Part shown: positions 24,096-34,322 of the stretch, in pieces
Layout of the letters: each line of letters begins with the position of its first letter
How positions within the stretch are numbered: the stretch's first letter is position 1
NCBI GenBank assembly: GCA_016218705.1
Contig: JACRDC010000030.1
Location: 1 to 40,460, forward strand
Direction of reading: 5' to 3'
Source: Desulfarculus sp.
Lineage (GTDB): Bacteria; Desulfobacterota; Desulfarculia; Desulfarculales; Desulfarculaceae
DNA: 40,460 bases
The notes under the pieces: generated by a model
The model's database searches: none
The model's input: the letters and a program-made list of their open reading frames with translations, nothing else
Told to the model about the DNA's origin: nothing
Made by a program: the position numbers and the translations under genes

Positions 24096-24809
24096 ATCCC
24101 TCCATGCCTTTACCCAGCCGAAGCCGCCCCTGCGCGGGGCCTGAACTGGGTTTTGCTGCTGTGGCTCCTGTGCAGGCGGCCCGGCCGCCGCTTGTGCAGC
24201 GGCTCACATCGCCATGCCCACTCGGATACTCTGAATACCAAAATCGGCACAAAATGGGGCAAGGTTTTAATGCACAAGCGCTGGAAAAGTGTCAGCATAT
24301 TTTGCAAGTGCTTATTTTAACTTGTTTAATGCAACCGGTTTTCACCTGGCCGCCAGCGGCCCCAAAATCCCCGCTGTTTTGTGCAATAATTCTATTCATA
24401 AGTTGGCCCCGTAGGTTTTTCTATGGTTATCATATTGTTTTTATTTGCCTTATTTCCCACGAGCCAACCCATTGCACAAGCATCGCGATAGTGAATCCTA
24501 TCACATTGTTGGGTATGCACAACGGCGCGGCCTGGATTTTTGCACAAAACCAGTTGTTATCACAAGCAATTTACTAGGAGGTTACGCCGGCTGGAATTAA
24601 GGATGAAAGGCTCGATCTCGCTGCCACGGCCGGACCAGCACGGGGGCCATGGCGGGGGCCATGATCCTATCGCAGCGTTTTTAATTACAATTGCCGTCGC
24701 GTCTTAATGCTATCGGCCCGACTGCGCCACGGGCGCCCAAATCATAGGCATGCCTACGCATGGCCGAGCCCAGATCCGCGCGCCCCCTGGCGGTGGTTCC
24801 CCCAAAGGC
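24096..24809. promoter_or_regulatory. AT-rich control region of the nuo operon with repeated TGCACAA motifs
   Basis: About 710 bases between trxC and nuoA, both on the minus strand. From about 24220 to 24590 it is visibly AT-rich against a very GC-rich background. TGCACAA or its complement occurs exactly at 24192-24198, 24271-24277, 24379-24385, 24473-24479, 24516-24522 and 24541-24547, plus a variant GGCACAA at 24246-24252. The 24192 copy lies in the loop of a GCCGC/GCGGC hairpin (24187-24203). Other short inverted repeats are TTGT-TATC-ACAA (24555-24566) and GATAG/CTATC (24487-24502). No clear sigma-70 or sigma-54 promoter for the nuo direction was found by eye. Confidence 0.5.
24603..24707 (+). 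CDS. Possible small protein (34 residues), doubtful
   Basis: An ATG at 24603 opens a 34-residue frame that begins MKGSISLPRPDQ, continues with a Gly/His-rich stretch (HGGHGGGHDP) and ends in a hydrophobic segment (AAFLITIAVAS) before TAA. An AGGAGG lies at 24576-24581, too far from this ATG but 9 nt from an in-frame CTG (24591). The composition differs from shadows of GC-rich genes, but it could be chance; no family is recognised. Confidence 0.2.
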   Translation: MKGSISLPRPDQHGGHGGGHDPIAAFLITIAVAS

Positions 24810-25244
24810 CTACAGGTGGGCGCGCACCCAGTCCACGATGCCCGCGGCGGGCATGGCCCCGGAAGTGCGGGCCTTCTCGCGGCCGCCGGCGAACAGCACC
24901 ATGGTGGGGATGGACTGGATGCCCAGTCGGCCGGCCAGGCCCTGCTCCTGGTCGCTGTCGACCTTGGCCAGGCGCACCCGGGGATAAAGCTGGCCGGCGG
25001 CCTGCTCAAAGGCCGGGGCCATCGTGCGGCAGGGGCCGCACCAGGGCGCCCAGAAATCCACCAACAGCGGCAAGTCGCTCTTCTCCACCTGCCGGGTCAG
25101 GGCCTGGGCATCCAGGTTCAGGGGCTTGGCCTCCAGCAGGCGGGCGTGGCACTTGCCGCAGGTGGGTCCCTCGCCCAGGCGCTGGGCGGGCAGGCGGTTG
25201 ACGGCCTGGCATTGGGGGCAGACCAAGTGCAGATCATTGGCCAT
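24810..25244 (-). CDS. trxC: Thioredoxin 2 (zinc-containing thioredoxin)
   Basis: A 144-residue cytoplasmic protein-disulfide reductase. The N-terminus has the TrxC-type zinc site CPQC (9-12) and CGKC (29-32); the thioredoxin fold follows with the active site FWAPWCGPCR (C69/C72) and the cis-proline region IQSIPTM. Length and layout match TrxC rather than TrxA. The start ATG 25244 has no strong ribosome-binding site. It is upstream of the nuo operon on the same strand but separated from it by 714 bases, so it is probably independent. Confidence 0.92.
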   Translation of the reverse strand: MANDLHLVCPQCQAVNRLPAQRLGEGPTCGKCHARLLEAKPLNLDAQALTRQVEKSDLPLLVDFWAPWCGPCRTMAPAFEQAAGQLYPRVRLAKVDSDQEQGLAGRLGIQSIPTMVLFAGGREKARTSGAMPAAGIVDWVRAHL

Positions 25245-25388
25245 GGTGGCTGTCTCGCGTTGGGGTGGCGGTGACGCGCCCCCGGCCCAGGCCGAGGCGC
25301 CGTTTCCTTGGCTAAATTAGTAAGCATCCCGGCTGGACATTGCCAGCTCGGCCCAGCCGCCATGGGCCGGAGAAGCCCCAGGCGGCCC

Positions 25389-25450
25389 TTGACAAGGAGG
25401 CCTCCCAGGGGCTATGTAGAATATATGTTCCGTAACTGAATTTATGTTCC
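25389..25450 (+). promoter_or_regulatory. Candidate promoter and operator of the TetR gene
   Basis: A perfect -35 box TTGACA (25389-25394) is followed by TATGTA (25413-25418, 18-nt spacer) and, overlapping it, TAGAAT (25417-25422). Directly downstream is a direct repeat TATGTTCC (25424-25431 and 25443-25450), offset by 19 bases, which could be an autoregulatory operator. Assignment of the -10 box is uncertain. Confidence 0.45.
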
Positions 25451-25473
25451 AATACCCATGAGTGATCCGCCCC

Positions 25474-26100
25474 ATGGAACAACCGCCCCCCACCCGGCGC
25501 CAGAGAGAGCAGGAGCGCCACCGCCGCGAGATACTGGAGGCCGCCGTGACGGTCTTCGCCGCCAAGGGCTTCCATGAGGCGGGCATGCAGGAAATGGCCC
25601 AGCAGGCCCAGTTCGGGGTGGGCACCCTGTACCGCCTCTTTCCCGGCGGCAAGGACGAGATATACCTGGCGCTCAAGCAGCGGGTGGTGGAGGCCTTCGA
25701 GCACCAACTACGCGAGGTCCTGGCCGGCCTGGGCGACCCCGTGGAGCAACTCCGGGGCTACATCCGGGCCAGCGCCCGGGTCTACGCCAGCCACCCCCGG
25801 GAGATGTCCCTGTACCTGCGCGAGACCGCCGGGGCGGGCTTTGACCTGAGCCTGGGGCTGCCCCCGGACCTGGCCGCGCGCTACCAGGCCTGCTCCGGCT
25901 GGGCGCGCCAGGCCCTGGAGCAGGGCATGGCCTCGGGCCGCCTGCGCCCCCTGGAGATCCAGGCGGCCCTGCTGTTTTTGCGCGCGGTGATAAACGGCTT
26001 CTTGATGCGCTGGCTGCAAGCGCCCCAGACCGCCTCCCTGGAGCAGACCGTGGCCCAGGTGGAGGAGGTCTTTTTGCACGGGGTGCTGGCCCCGGCCTAG
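25474..26100 (+). CDS. TetR/AcrR-family transcriptional regulator
   Basis: A 208-residue regulator. Residues ~14-60 form the TetR helix-turn-helix: REILEAAVTVFAAKGFHEAG, then MAQQAQFGVGTLYRLFPGGKDEIY. The rest is a helical ligand-binding domain of the usual length without a recognisable effector signature. ATG 25474 is used; an in-frame GTG at 25462 is possible, and neither has a clear ribosome-binding site. It lies just upstream of, and in the same direction as, a CoA-transferase gene, with a terminator-like hairpin between them. TetR proteins with fatty-acyl or aryl-CoA effectors are common beside such genes, so regulation of acyl-CoA metabolism is a fair guess. Confidence 0.88.
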   Translation: MEQPPPTRRQREQERHRREILEAAVTVFAAKGFHEAGMQEMAQQAQFGVGTLYRLFPGGKDEIYLALKQRVVEAFEHQLREVLAGLGDPVEQLRGYIRASARVYASHPREMSLYLRETAGAGFDLSLGLPPDLAARYQACSGWARQALEQGMASGRLRPLEIQAALLFLRAVINGFLMRWLQAPQTASLEQTVAQVEEVFLHGVLAPA

Positions 26101-26120
26101 CCTCCTCTGGGCGCTCACGC

Positions 26121-26170
26121 GCCCGGCGGGCCATCCATGGCCGCCGGGCAGCCTTCAGGCGGCTATTTTT
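26121..26170 (+). terminator. Terminator after the TetR gene
   Basis: A stem of 9 bp, a 1-nt bulge and 3 bp (26121-26149) with loop TCCA around GGCCATCCATGGCC. It is followed by a small GCC/GGC hairpin (26151-26161) and a TATTTTTG stretch (26164-26171). It begins 20 nt after the stop codon. Confidence 0.6.
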
Positions 26171-26248
26171 GGGTCATCGGTTGTGAATCTTGTAACTAAT
26201 TCGGCGCCCGCGCCACACCACACCTTGCAACCACAAAGGAGAAGCCAG

Positions 26249-27595
26249 GTGGCATACCAAGCCGAATACCTAAGCAAGCTAAGGACCGCGGCCGAGGCGG
26301 TCAAGGTGGTCCAGTCCGGCGACGTGGTGGACTACGGGTTCTTCAACGGCAAGCCCGTGGCCTGCGACCAGGCCCTGGCCGCCCGCGCCGGCGAGCTGAC
26401 CGGCGTAAACATCTTCACCGCCGTCAGCCTGCCGCCGGTGCCCGCCGTGCTCATGGCCCCCCAGGCCTTCACCTACAACGACCTGCAGTACAGCCAACTC
26501 ACCCGCATGGCCGCCAAGCAGAGCCCCAGGGTCTTTTACGTGCCCATCGTCTACCACATGGCCCCCCGCCTGCTGCGCGAGGGCGTGGGCTTCAAGCGCA
26601 ACGTGGGCATCTTCCAGGTCTGCCCCATGGACAGCCACGGCTGGTTCAACCTGGGGCCGCAGAACTCCGAGGCCCGGGCGCGCATGAGCGCCGATGACGT
26701 GGTGATCGTGGAGGTTAACCAGAACCTGCCGGTATGCCTGGGCGGGGCCGAGGAGTCGGTGCACATCTCCCAGGTGGACATGGTGGTGGAGGCCCCGCCG
26801 GAGCAGCGGCCCTTCGGCGCCCCGCCCTCCCAGGCCTGCCCCGAGGAGACCCAGATCGCCCACAACCTCATGCCCTTCATCCAGGACGGCAGTTGCATCC
26901 AACTGGGCATCGGGGGGCTACCCGACCAGGTGGGCAGGCTCATCGCCCAGAGCGATCTCAAGGACCTGGGTGGCCACACCGAGATGTTCTGCGACGCCTA
27001 CGTGGACATGATAGAGTCGGGGCGCATGAACGGCTCGCGCAAGGACTTCGACCGGGGCCGCGTGGCCTACACCTTCGCCATCGGCGGCCAGCGCACCTAC
27101 GACTTCTTGCACCAGAACCCGGCCTGCGCCTCCTACCCCGTGGACTACACCAACGACCCCCGCGTCATCGCCCGCCACGACAACATGGTCAGCATCTGCA
27201 ACGCCGTGCAGGTGGACCTCTACTCCCAGGTCAACGCCGAGTCCAACGGCCCGGCCCAGATATCGGGCAACGGCGGCATGTGGGACTTCGTGCTGGGCGC
27301 CCAGTGGTCCAAGGGCGGCAAGAGCTTCATCTGCCTTACCAGCACCCACACCGGCGCCCAGGGCCAGCGCCGCTCGCGCATCGTGCCCACCTTCGCGCCC
27401 GGCTCCATCGCCACCATCCCCCGCCAGATGGTGGACTACATCGTCACCGAATACGGCGCGGCGCGCATGCACGGCCTGCCCACCTGGGCGCGCGCCGAGG
27501 CCATCATCGGCCTGGCCCACCCCGATTACCGCGAGGAACTCATCGCCGCCGCCGCCAAGCAGGGCATCTGGCGCCAGAGCAACAAGCGGGGCTAG
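26249..27595 (+). CDS. Acetyl-CoA hydrolase/transferase family CoA-transferase
   Basis: A 448-residue enzyme of the family containing butyryl-CoA:acetate and 4-hydroxybutyrate CoA-transferases (about 430-450 residues), moving CoA between carboxylates. GGHTEMFCDAYVDMIE (241-256) contains the expected catalytic glutamate (E245). The oxyanion and CoA-binding segment is IQLGIGGLPDQV, and the C-terminus has VDYIVTEYGAARMHG and the family-typical RAEAIIGLAHPDYREEL. GTG 26249 with AAGGAG 7 nt upstream is preferred over the upstream ATG 26183, which has no ribosome-binding site and adds a non-conserved tail. The acyl partner is unknown; butyrate-type or aromatic acids would fit the neighbouring genes. 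Confidence 0.88.
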   Translation: MAYQAEYLSKLRTAAEAVKVVQSGDVVDYGFFNGKPVACDQALAARAGELTGVNIFTAVSLPPVPAVLMAPQAFTYNDLQYSQLTRMAAKQSPRVFYVPIVYHMAPRLLREGVGFKRNVGIFQVCPMDSHGWFNLGPQNSEARARMSADDVVIVEVNQNLPVCLGGAEESVHISQVDMVVEAPPEQRPFGAPPSQACPEETQIAHNLMPFIQDGSCIQLGIGGLPDQVGRLIAQSDLKDLGGHTEMFCDAYVDMIESGRMNGSRKDFDRGRVAYTFAIGGQRTYDFLHQNPACASYPVDYTNDPRVIARHDNMVSICNAVQVDLYSQVNAESNGPAQISGNGGMWDFVLGAQWSKGGKSFICLTSTHTGAQGQRRSRIVPTFAPGSIATIPRQMVDYIVTEYGAARMHGLPTWARAEAIIGLAHPDYREELIAAAAKQGIWRQSNKRG

Positions 27596-27627
27596 CTCCC
27601 CAGAAGCCGGCCCTCCGTCTTGCCCAA

Positions 27628-27649
27628 GCCCCCGCCCCCGGGCGGGGGC
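27628..27649 (+). terminator. Terminator of the CoA-transferase gene
   Basis: A perfect 9-bp stem, GCCCCCGCC with GGCGGGGGC, and loop CCCG, 32 nt after the stop codon. It is followed by CTTATC rather than a strong T run, so it is a moderate candidate. Confidence 0.6.
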
Positions 27650-27665
27650 CTTATCATGTCAGGGC

Positions 27666-27699
27666 AAAAAAAGCCGAGGGGCCGTCAAGGCCCCCCGGC
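27666..27699 (-). terminator. Terminator facing the acyl-CoA dehydrogenase gene
   Basis: On the minus strand GCCGGGGGGCC (27699-27689) pairs with GGCCCCTCGGC (27683-27673), one mismatch, loop TTGAC, then seven T (27672-27666). Classic Rho-independent form, about 195 nt beyond the dehydrogenase stop codon. Confidence 0.8.
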
Positions 27700-27772
27700 G
27701 TCGCGTCATACCCCTGAGGAGCGGGACGCACGGCAGGTTTTCGCCAGCCGAAGTGTTTGGGACGATCCAATA

Positions 27773-27856
27773 CGGGCGGGATAAACCCCGCCCCTACATT
27801 AAGACAACGTTATAATTGCCTTTTCTTGATGTAGGGGCGGGGTTTATCCCCGCCCG
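27773..27856. repeat. Long inverted repeat, REP/MITE-like
   Basis: The left arm (27773-27799) and right arm (27829-27856) are reverse complements over 27 bases with a single extra C in the right arm; the 29-base centre is AT-rich. The arm core is GTAGGGGCGGGGTTTATC. Short palindromic elements of this GTAGGGGCGG...CCGCCC type are known as dispersed repeats in several bacterial groups. It sits between two convergent genes and probably is a non-autonomous mobile element or REP sequence. No second copy is in this window. Confidence 0.7.
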
Positions 27857-27892
27857 GGTTTTGCCTTTTTGGTAATCATATCGAGATTGGTA

Positions 27893-29596
27893 TCAAGACC
27901 CCGCCTGGTACTGGTCCCTGAGCGGCAGCACCAGCTCTTGCCATACCCGCTCAAAGCCGGTCTGGTCCGGCTCCGGCTTCAGGAGCATGGCCCGGTATAT
28001 CTCCTCCTGCTCCGGCGAGTTCTGGTAGCCCAGCACCATGCGCAGGGCGCCGTTGCTATAGTCGCGCACCAGGAAATCAAATATCTGGTTGACCACGTCC
28101 TGGTCCTCGTTCAGGAGCTTGGCGTTCTCCAGGATGAGCTGGGCATAGGCGATGAGGGTGAACAGCTCACCCGCCGCCAGCATGTAGTCCACGTTGGCCG
28201 CCTGCTGGGCGCTGGGCGGGGCCTTTATTAGCAGTTCGCGGAACAGCTCGGCCTGCTGGCGGAAGACCTTGACGTTGGCCAGGTCCACGCCCTCATAGGC
28301 CAGGCGGTAGTCGGGGAACTTGATCTTGGACAGCCCGCCGGTGTACTGCCTGAAGAGATAGGCATCGTCGGCCGGGTCGTCGCGGGTGGGCAGGGGCGGA
28401 TACTCCACGGGGCCGAAGAAATAGTTCTTCACGAACTTGATGATGAGCGCCATGTTGACGTGCTCGGTGCCCTCCAGCTTGGGCAGCATGCCGATGTCGC
28501 GGATGGCCATCTCGAAGTAGGTGTCCTGCTCGTAGCCCTTGGCGGCGATCACCTCGTGCAAGAGCGCGATGACCTTCTCGCCCTGGCTGGTGACCTTCAT
28601 CTTGACGATGGGGTTGTAGAGCAGGTAGCGGCGGTCGCCGTCGCTGGCGGCGCGCAGGTAGTCGGCGGCGCGCAGGCCCACCAGGCGCATGGCCACCAGG
28701 CGGCAGTAGGCCTCGTTGAAAATCTTTTTCACGTGGGGGAAGTCGGTGACCTGGCGGCCGTAGAGGGTGCGCCGGGCGGCGTGGCCCATGGCCTCGTAAA
28801 AGGCGTGGGTGCAGATGCCCATGGAGGCGAAGCCCAGCTCGAACTTGCCCACGTTGATGGTGGATAGCGAGCTGTCCCAGGCCAGCTTGCCGCGGCTTAA
28901 TATCTCGGCGTCGCTGATGGGGTAGTCGCGCAGGGCATAGTGGGCCACGTAGGCCTGGCGCACGCCCGAGGTGTCTATCTTCTTGACGCATTCGTAGTTG
29001 GGGTGGTCGGTCTTGACCACGAAGAAGACGTACTCGCCCGTGCCGGCGATCTTGCCGAAGGTGGAGACCAGGGCCGCGCAGTTGCCGTTGCCGATGTAGT
29101 ACTTCTCGCCCCGGGCCAGATAGGTGCCGCCGGGCTGGGGGTGCAGGGTCATCTCGGTGGAGTAGATGTCGGCGCCGTGGGCCCGCTCCGATAGCCCGAA
29201 GGCAAAGACCCCGCCCTCCTGGAGGAGCTTGGCAGCCTCATGCTTCACCGCCTCGTTGTCGCCCATCCAGATGGGCCCCAGGCCCAGGATGGTCACCTGC
29301 CAGGCGTACCAGTAGCACAGGCCGTAAAAGGCCAGGAGCTCGTTGTACTCGGCCAGGCGCGACATGTCCCAGCGGGAGGTGGCCGGGCCGTAGCCCGCCG
29401 GGGTCAGCAGCTCGGCGAAGGGTTTTTCCTGGGCCAGGAAGTCCAGGAAGTCCTGGTACCAGACCATGGCCTGGTCGTCCTGTTTGATCTTCTTGAGGCC
29501 CTTGTTCTCGAAGAACTCCATGGTGCGGCGCATCACCCGGGTGGTGCGCTGGTCGTGATGCTGGCGGTCGTATCGCAGGGGATTGAACAGACGCAT
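27893..29596 (-). CDS. Acyl-CoA dehydrogenase family protein (long form)
   Basis: A 567-residue flavoprotein, longer than the ~380-residue classical acyl-CoA dehydrogenases. It has an N-terminal helical extension (about 60 residues) and a C-terminal extension of about 150. The FAD/substrate segments are GVFAFGLSERAHGADIYSTE and YYIGNGNCAALVSTFGKIAG, and the region MLPKLEGTEHVNMALI corresponds to the catalytic-glutamate loop. The C-terminal extension is helical (IKAPPSAQQAANVDYMLAAG and onward). It oxidises an acyl-CoA to the enoyl-CoA using ETF. ATG 29596 is preceded by GAGGG at 7 nt. It is monocistronic with a distant terminator, so its substrate cannot be inferred from neighbours. Confidence 0.85.
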   Translation of the reverse strand: MRLFNPLRYDRQHHDQRTTRVMRRTMEFFENKGLKKIKQDDQAMVWYQDFLDFLAQEKPFAELLTPAGYGPATSRWDMSRLAEYNELLAFYGLCYWYAWQVTILGLGPIWMGDNEAVKHEAAKLLQEGGVFAFGLSERAHGADIYSTEMTLHPQPGGTYLARGEKYYIGNGNCAALVSTFGKIAGTGEYVFFVVKTDHPNYECVKKIDTSGVRQAYVAHYALRDYPISDAEILSRGKLAWDSSLSTINVGKFELGFASMGICTHAFYEAMGHAARRTLYGRQVTDFPHVKKIFNEAYCRLVAMRLVGLRAADYLRAASDGDRRYLLYNPIVKMKVTSQGEKVIALLHEVIAAKGYEQDTYFEMAIRDIGMLPKLEGTEHVNMALIIKFVKNYFFGPVEYPPLPTRDDPADDAYLFRQYTGGLSKIKFPDYRLAYEGVDLANVKVFRQQAELFRELLIKAPPSAQQAANVDYMLAAGELFTLIAYAQLILENAKLLNEDQDVVNQIFDFLVRDYSNGALRMVLGYQNSPEQEEIYRAMLLKPEPDQTGFERVWQELVLPLRDQYQAGS

Positions 29597-29797
29597 GGTA
29601 TTGCCCTCGCCTGGCTAGGCCCCGGGGGCCGGCTGGAGGCGCGATGGCTAAACGTCTTGGCGGGTGGCCAATGATACCCCAGGCAGGCCGTCCGGGCAAA
29701 GCCCTCAACGCGATTCATGATAGCCCGGCGCCAGGGCCTGGGCCGGCGCGGGTGGGCCGTGCTATGCTGCCGGCCAGGACCTTGCCGGAGGCTTGCC

Positions 29798-30451
29798 ATG
29801 TTCGCCGCGCCCCTCTTGGTGGCCGCCGCCCTGCTCCTGGGCGGCTTGTTGTGGGCCGAGGCCCAGGAGAAACCGCGGCCAGCCTTGGCCTGCAAGAGCG
29901 TCCTGTCGGGCCTCTTCGTGCTGGCGGCCTGGCTCTCGCCCCATCCCCTGCCCTCCTATTACCACCTGGTGCTGGCCGGCCTGGTGCTTGGTCTGCTGGG
30001 CGACGTCTGCCTGGCCCTGCCCGGCCAAGGCGCCTTCCGGGCGGGGCTCTTGGCCTTTTTGGCCGGGCACGTGCTGTACGTGCTGGCCTTTGCCGGGCTG
30101 GTGGCGTGGGGGCGCTGGTTGGGGCCGCACTTGGCAATACCGGCCCTGGCCGCGCTGGCGGTGTTCATGTGGCTAAGGCGGCGGGCGGGCTCGCTGCTCT
30201 TGCCGGTGTGCGCCTACATCCTGGTCATCAGCCTGATGCTGGCCGGGGCCTGGGCGGTATGGCGGCAGGGGGGCCTGCCCGCCGCTGGCGGTTGGGCCAT
30301 ATTCCTGGGGGCGCTCAGCTTCTACCTCTCGGACTTGCTGGTGGCTCGCGACCGCTTCGTTAATAGCCAGTTCGTCAACCGCCTGCTGGGCCTGCCCCTG
30401 TACTACGCCGGGCAGTTCGCGCTGGCCTTCTCGGTGGGCTGGGTGGCCTAG
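29798..30451 (+). CDS. YhhN/TMEM86-family membrane protein (lysoplasmalogenase-like)
   Basis: A 217-residue protein with about eight membrane segments. Family features: the first TM followed by PALACKSVLSGLF with its lysine, LGLLGDVCLALPG with the conserved aspartate, FLAGHVLYVLAF with the histidine, and LSFYLSDLLVARDRF near the end. The family includes mammalian lysoplasmalogenase, which hydrolyses the vinyl ether of lysoplasmalogens; bacterial members are poorly characterised. ATG 29798 is preceded by GGAGG 6 nt upstream; the in-frame upstream extension has no support. Confidence 0.8.
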   Translation: MFAAPLLVAAALLLGGLLWAEAQEKPRPALACKSVLSGLFVLAAWLSPHPLPSYYHLVLAGLVLGLLGDVCLALPGQGAFRAGLLAFLAGHVLYVLAFAGLVAWGRWLGPHLAIPALAALAVFMWLRRRAGSLLLPVCAYILVISLMLAGAWAVWRQGGLPAAGGWAIFLGALSFYLSDLLVARDRFVNSQFVNRLLGLPLYYAGQFALAFSVGWVA

Positions 30452-30460
30452 GTGTGTGTG

Positions 30461-30513
30461 GGAGATGGCCATCCATGGCTTTCTCCTCTTGGCGGGCCGT
30501 CCATGGCCCACCA
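30461..30513. terminator. Tandem hairpins between convergent genes (bidirectional terminator)
   Basis: The first stem (30461-30486), GGAGATGGCCA with TGGCTTTCTCC, has one mismatch and loop TCCA. The second (30490-30513), TGGCGGGCC with GGCCCACCA, also has one mismatch. They lie between the YhhN stop and the histidine kinase stop and could serve both. No long T run follows either. Confidence 0.5.
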
Positions 30514-30546
30514 AGGAGCCTGTCTGCGTATAACTCCGACAAGCTC

Positions 30547-32864
<2,318 letters not shown>

Positions 32865-32868
<4 letters not shown>

Positions 32869-34121
32869 GGCTGGCGCGTCCCCACCGGCGCCGGAGGCAG
32901 GATGGCCGGGGTAGTGCGCATGCGCGGCGGGTAGATGATCTCCTTCTGCCCCTTCTGCCACTGCACGATGAAGGGACTGTGCCCAATCTGGCGGCCCTGA
33001 CGGTCCACCTTGAAGCGCCCCAGGATGGTCATGGAGTCCAGATCCAGGAGGTACTCGCGAATCTTCTCCTGATCCAGGGATTGGGTGTGGCGCACGGCGT
33101 TTTCCAGCAGGGTCAGGCTGGCGTAGGCCGAGGCGGCGTGATAGGAGGGAGCCAAGCCGGTCTGGGAGCAGAAGTCCTGGATAAACCTGCGGGTGCCGGG
33201 ATAGGGCAGGCGCTCGTCGGACTCCCACTGCGAGGGTCCCATGACCCCCTCGGCCTGGTCCCCCACCCTTTCGCCGAAGTCGGGCATGGCCGGGGCCACG
33301 GCCATGGCCAGGGCCGGCGGCCGGTAGCCGGCCTGGCGCATCAGGTCCAGTAGCCGAAAGGCGTCGGGCGGATAGGAGCACAGCACCAGGCCCTGGGGCC
33401 GCACCTGGCGCAGTTGCTCCAGCAAGGCGGGCATCTCCTGGGCGGCGTCCTGGTAGCCTAACGTCAAGACGGCCCGCAGGCCCAGGCGCTCGGCCCACTC
33501 CCGGCAGCCCCGGGCGGCAGAGCGCGAGAAGGCGTCGCCGGCGTGAAGCACGGCCACGTCCTCGAACCCCTGCCGCGCCAGCAGGTCCATGAATCCGATG
33601 AAGTAGCGGTCGGCCGTGGCGTAGACCCCGAAGAGGTTGCGTTGGCCCCGCTGCCAGAGTTCCTCGCCCGAGGCGGTGGCCACGGTGACAAAGCCGCGGG
33701 GCTCGCTGGCCTCGCTGGAGGCCATGGTCAGCACGCTGCCGTAGGGCGCGGCCAGCAGATCAACCTTGTCCTGATCCAGCAGGCGGGCGTAGAGCTGGCG
33801 GGCCAGGCCGGGGTCGCTCTTGTCGTCGTGGAGCAGCAGGCGCACCCGCCGCCCCAATAGCCCCCCCCGCTGGTTGACCTGTCTTTCCCACAGGCGCATG
33901 GCGTGCTGCATCTGCAGGGAGGTGTCCTTGAAGCGGCCCTCCAGGGAGACGGTGCCGCCCACCAGCAGGGGCGGGGGCTCCTGGGCCTGGCTAGGGGCGG
34001 CGCCGGCCAGCAAGAGCGTCAACCAAAACAACCCCAACAACAGCCAGCCCAGATGGCTGGGCGCCGTCCTGGGCGGCCGGGGGCAGGGGCCGGGGCCGGG
34101 GATGGGGGCGCGGTGCTGCAT
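32865..34121 (-). CDS. Periplasmic branched-chain amino-acid-type binding protein (ABC substrate-binding family)
   Basis: A 418-residue type-I periplasmic binding protein of the LivJ/amide-binding family. A signal sequence is visible: a basic, Pro-rich N-terminus, the hydrophobic stretch LGWLLLGLFWLTLLLAGAA, then a likely cleavage after PSQA near residue 46. The mature start LLVGGTVSLEGRFKDTSLQM and LLGRRVRLLLHDDKSDPGLA are typical of this fold. No ABC permease or ATPase genes are nearby; instead it overlaps a hybrid kinase by 4 bp, so it is likely a sensory ligand receptor rather than a transport component. ATG 34121 has AAGG 7 nt upstream. Confidence 0.85.
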
Positions 34122-34248
34122 GTCATGGCCTTGGGAGCGGGGCGTGGGCCTTTGGGTGACATCTATGCGTCTTGCCTGTCAGATTACATAATTCACAGAC
34201 TAATTTCCACACTTTCCCGGCCCTGCCCCCGCCGCCGGCCACCGGGAT

Positions 34249-34257
34249 TGCTATAAT
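34249..34257 (+). promoter_or_regulatory. Extended -10 promoter of the potassium-channel gene
   Basis: TGCTATAAT (34249-34257) is a perfect extended -10 element (TGnTATAAT). No -35 match is evident, which such promoters tolerate. Transcription would start near 34264, about 60 nt before the ATG at 34323. Confidence 0.6.
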
Positions 34258-34322
34258 GGCTGGCGCTGGTCGCAAAGCATATAGTCCCCCGCCGCCCGGC
34301 CAGGAGCGGAAAGGAGCGCCTC

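Noticed and set aside
24192-24566. Chromosomal replication origin
   Set aside because: AT-richness and DnaA-box-like motifs are suggestive, but the matches to the consensus are loose and none of the usual neighbours (dnaA, dnaN, rpmH, mnmG) are present.
27766-27860. CRISPR repeat or array
   Set aside because: There is only one inverted pair and no spacer-repeat periodicity; it is a single long hairpin element.
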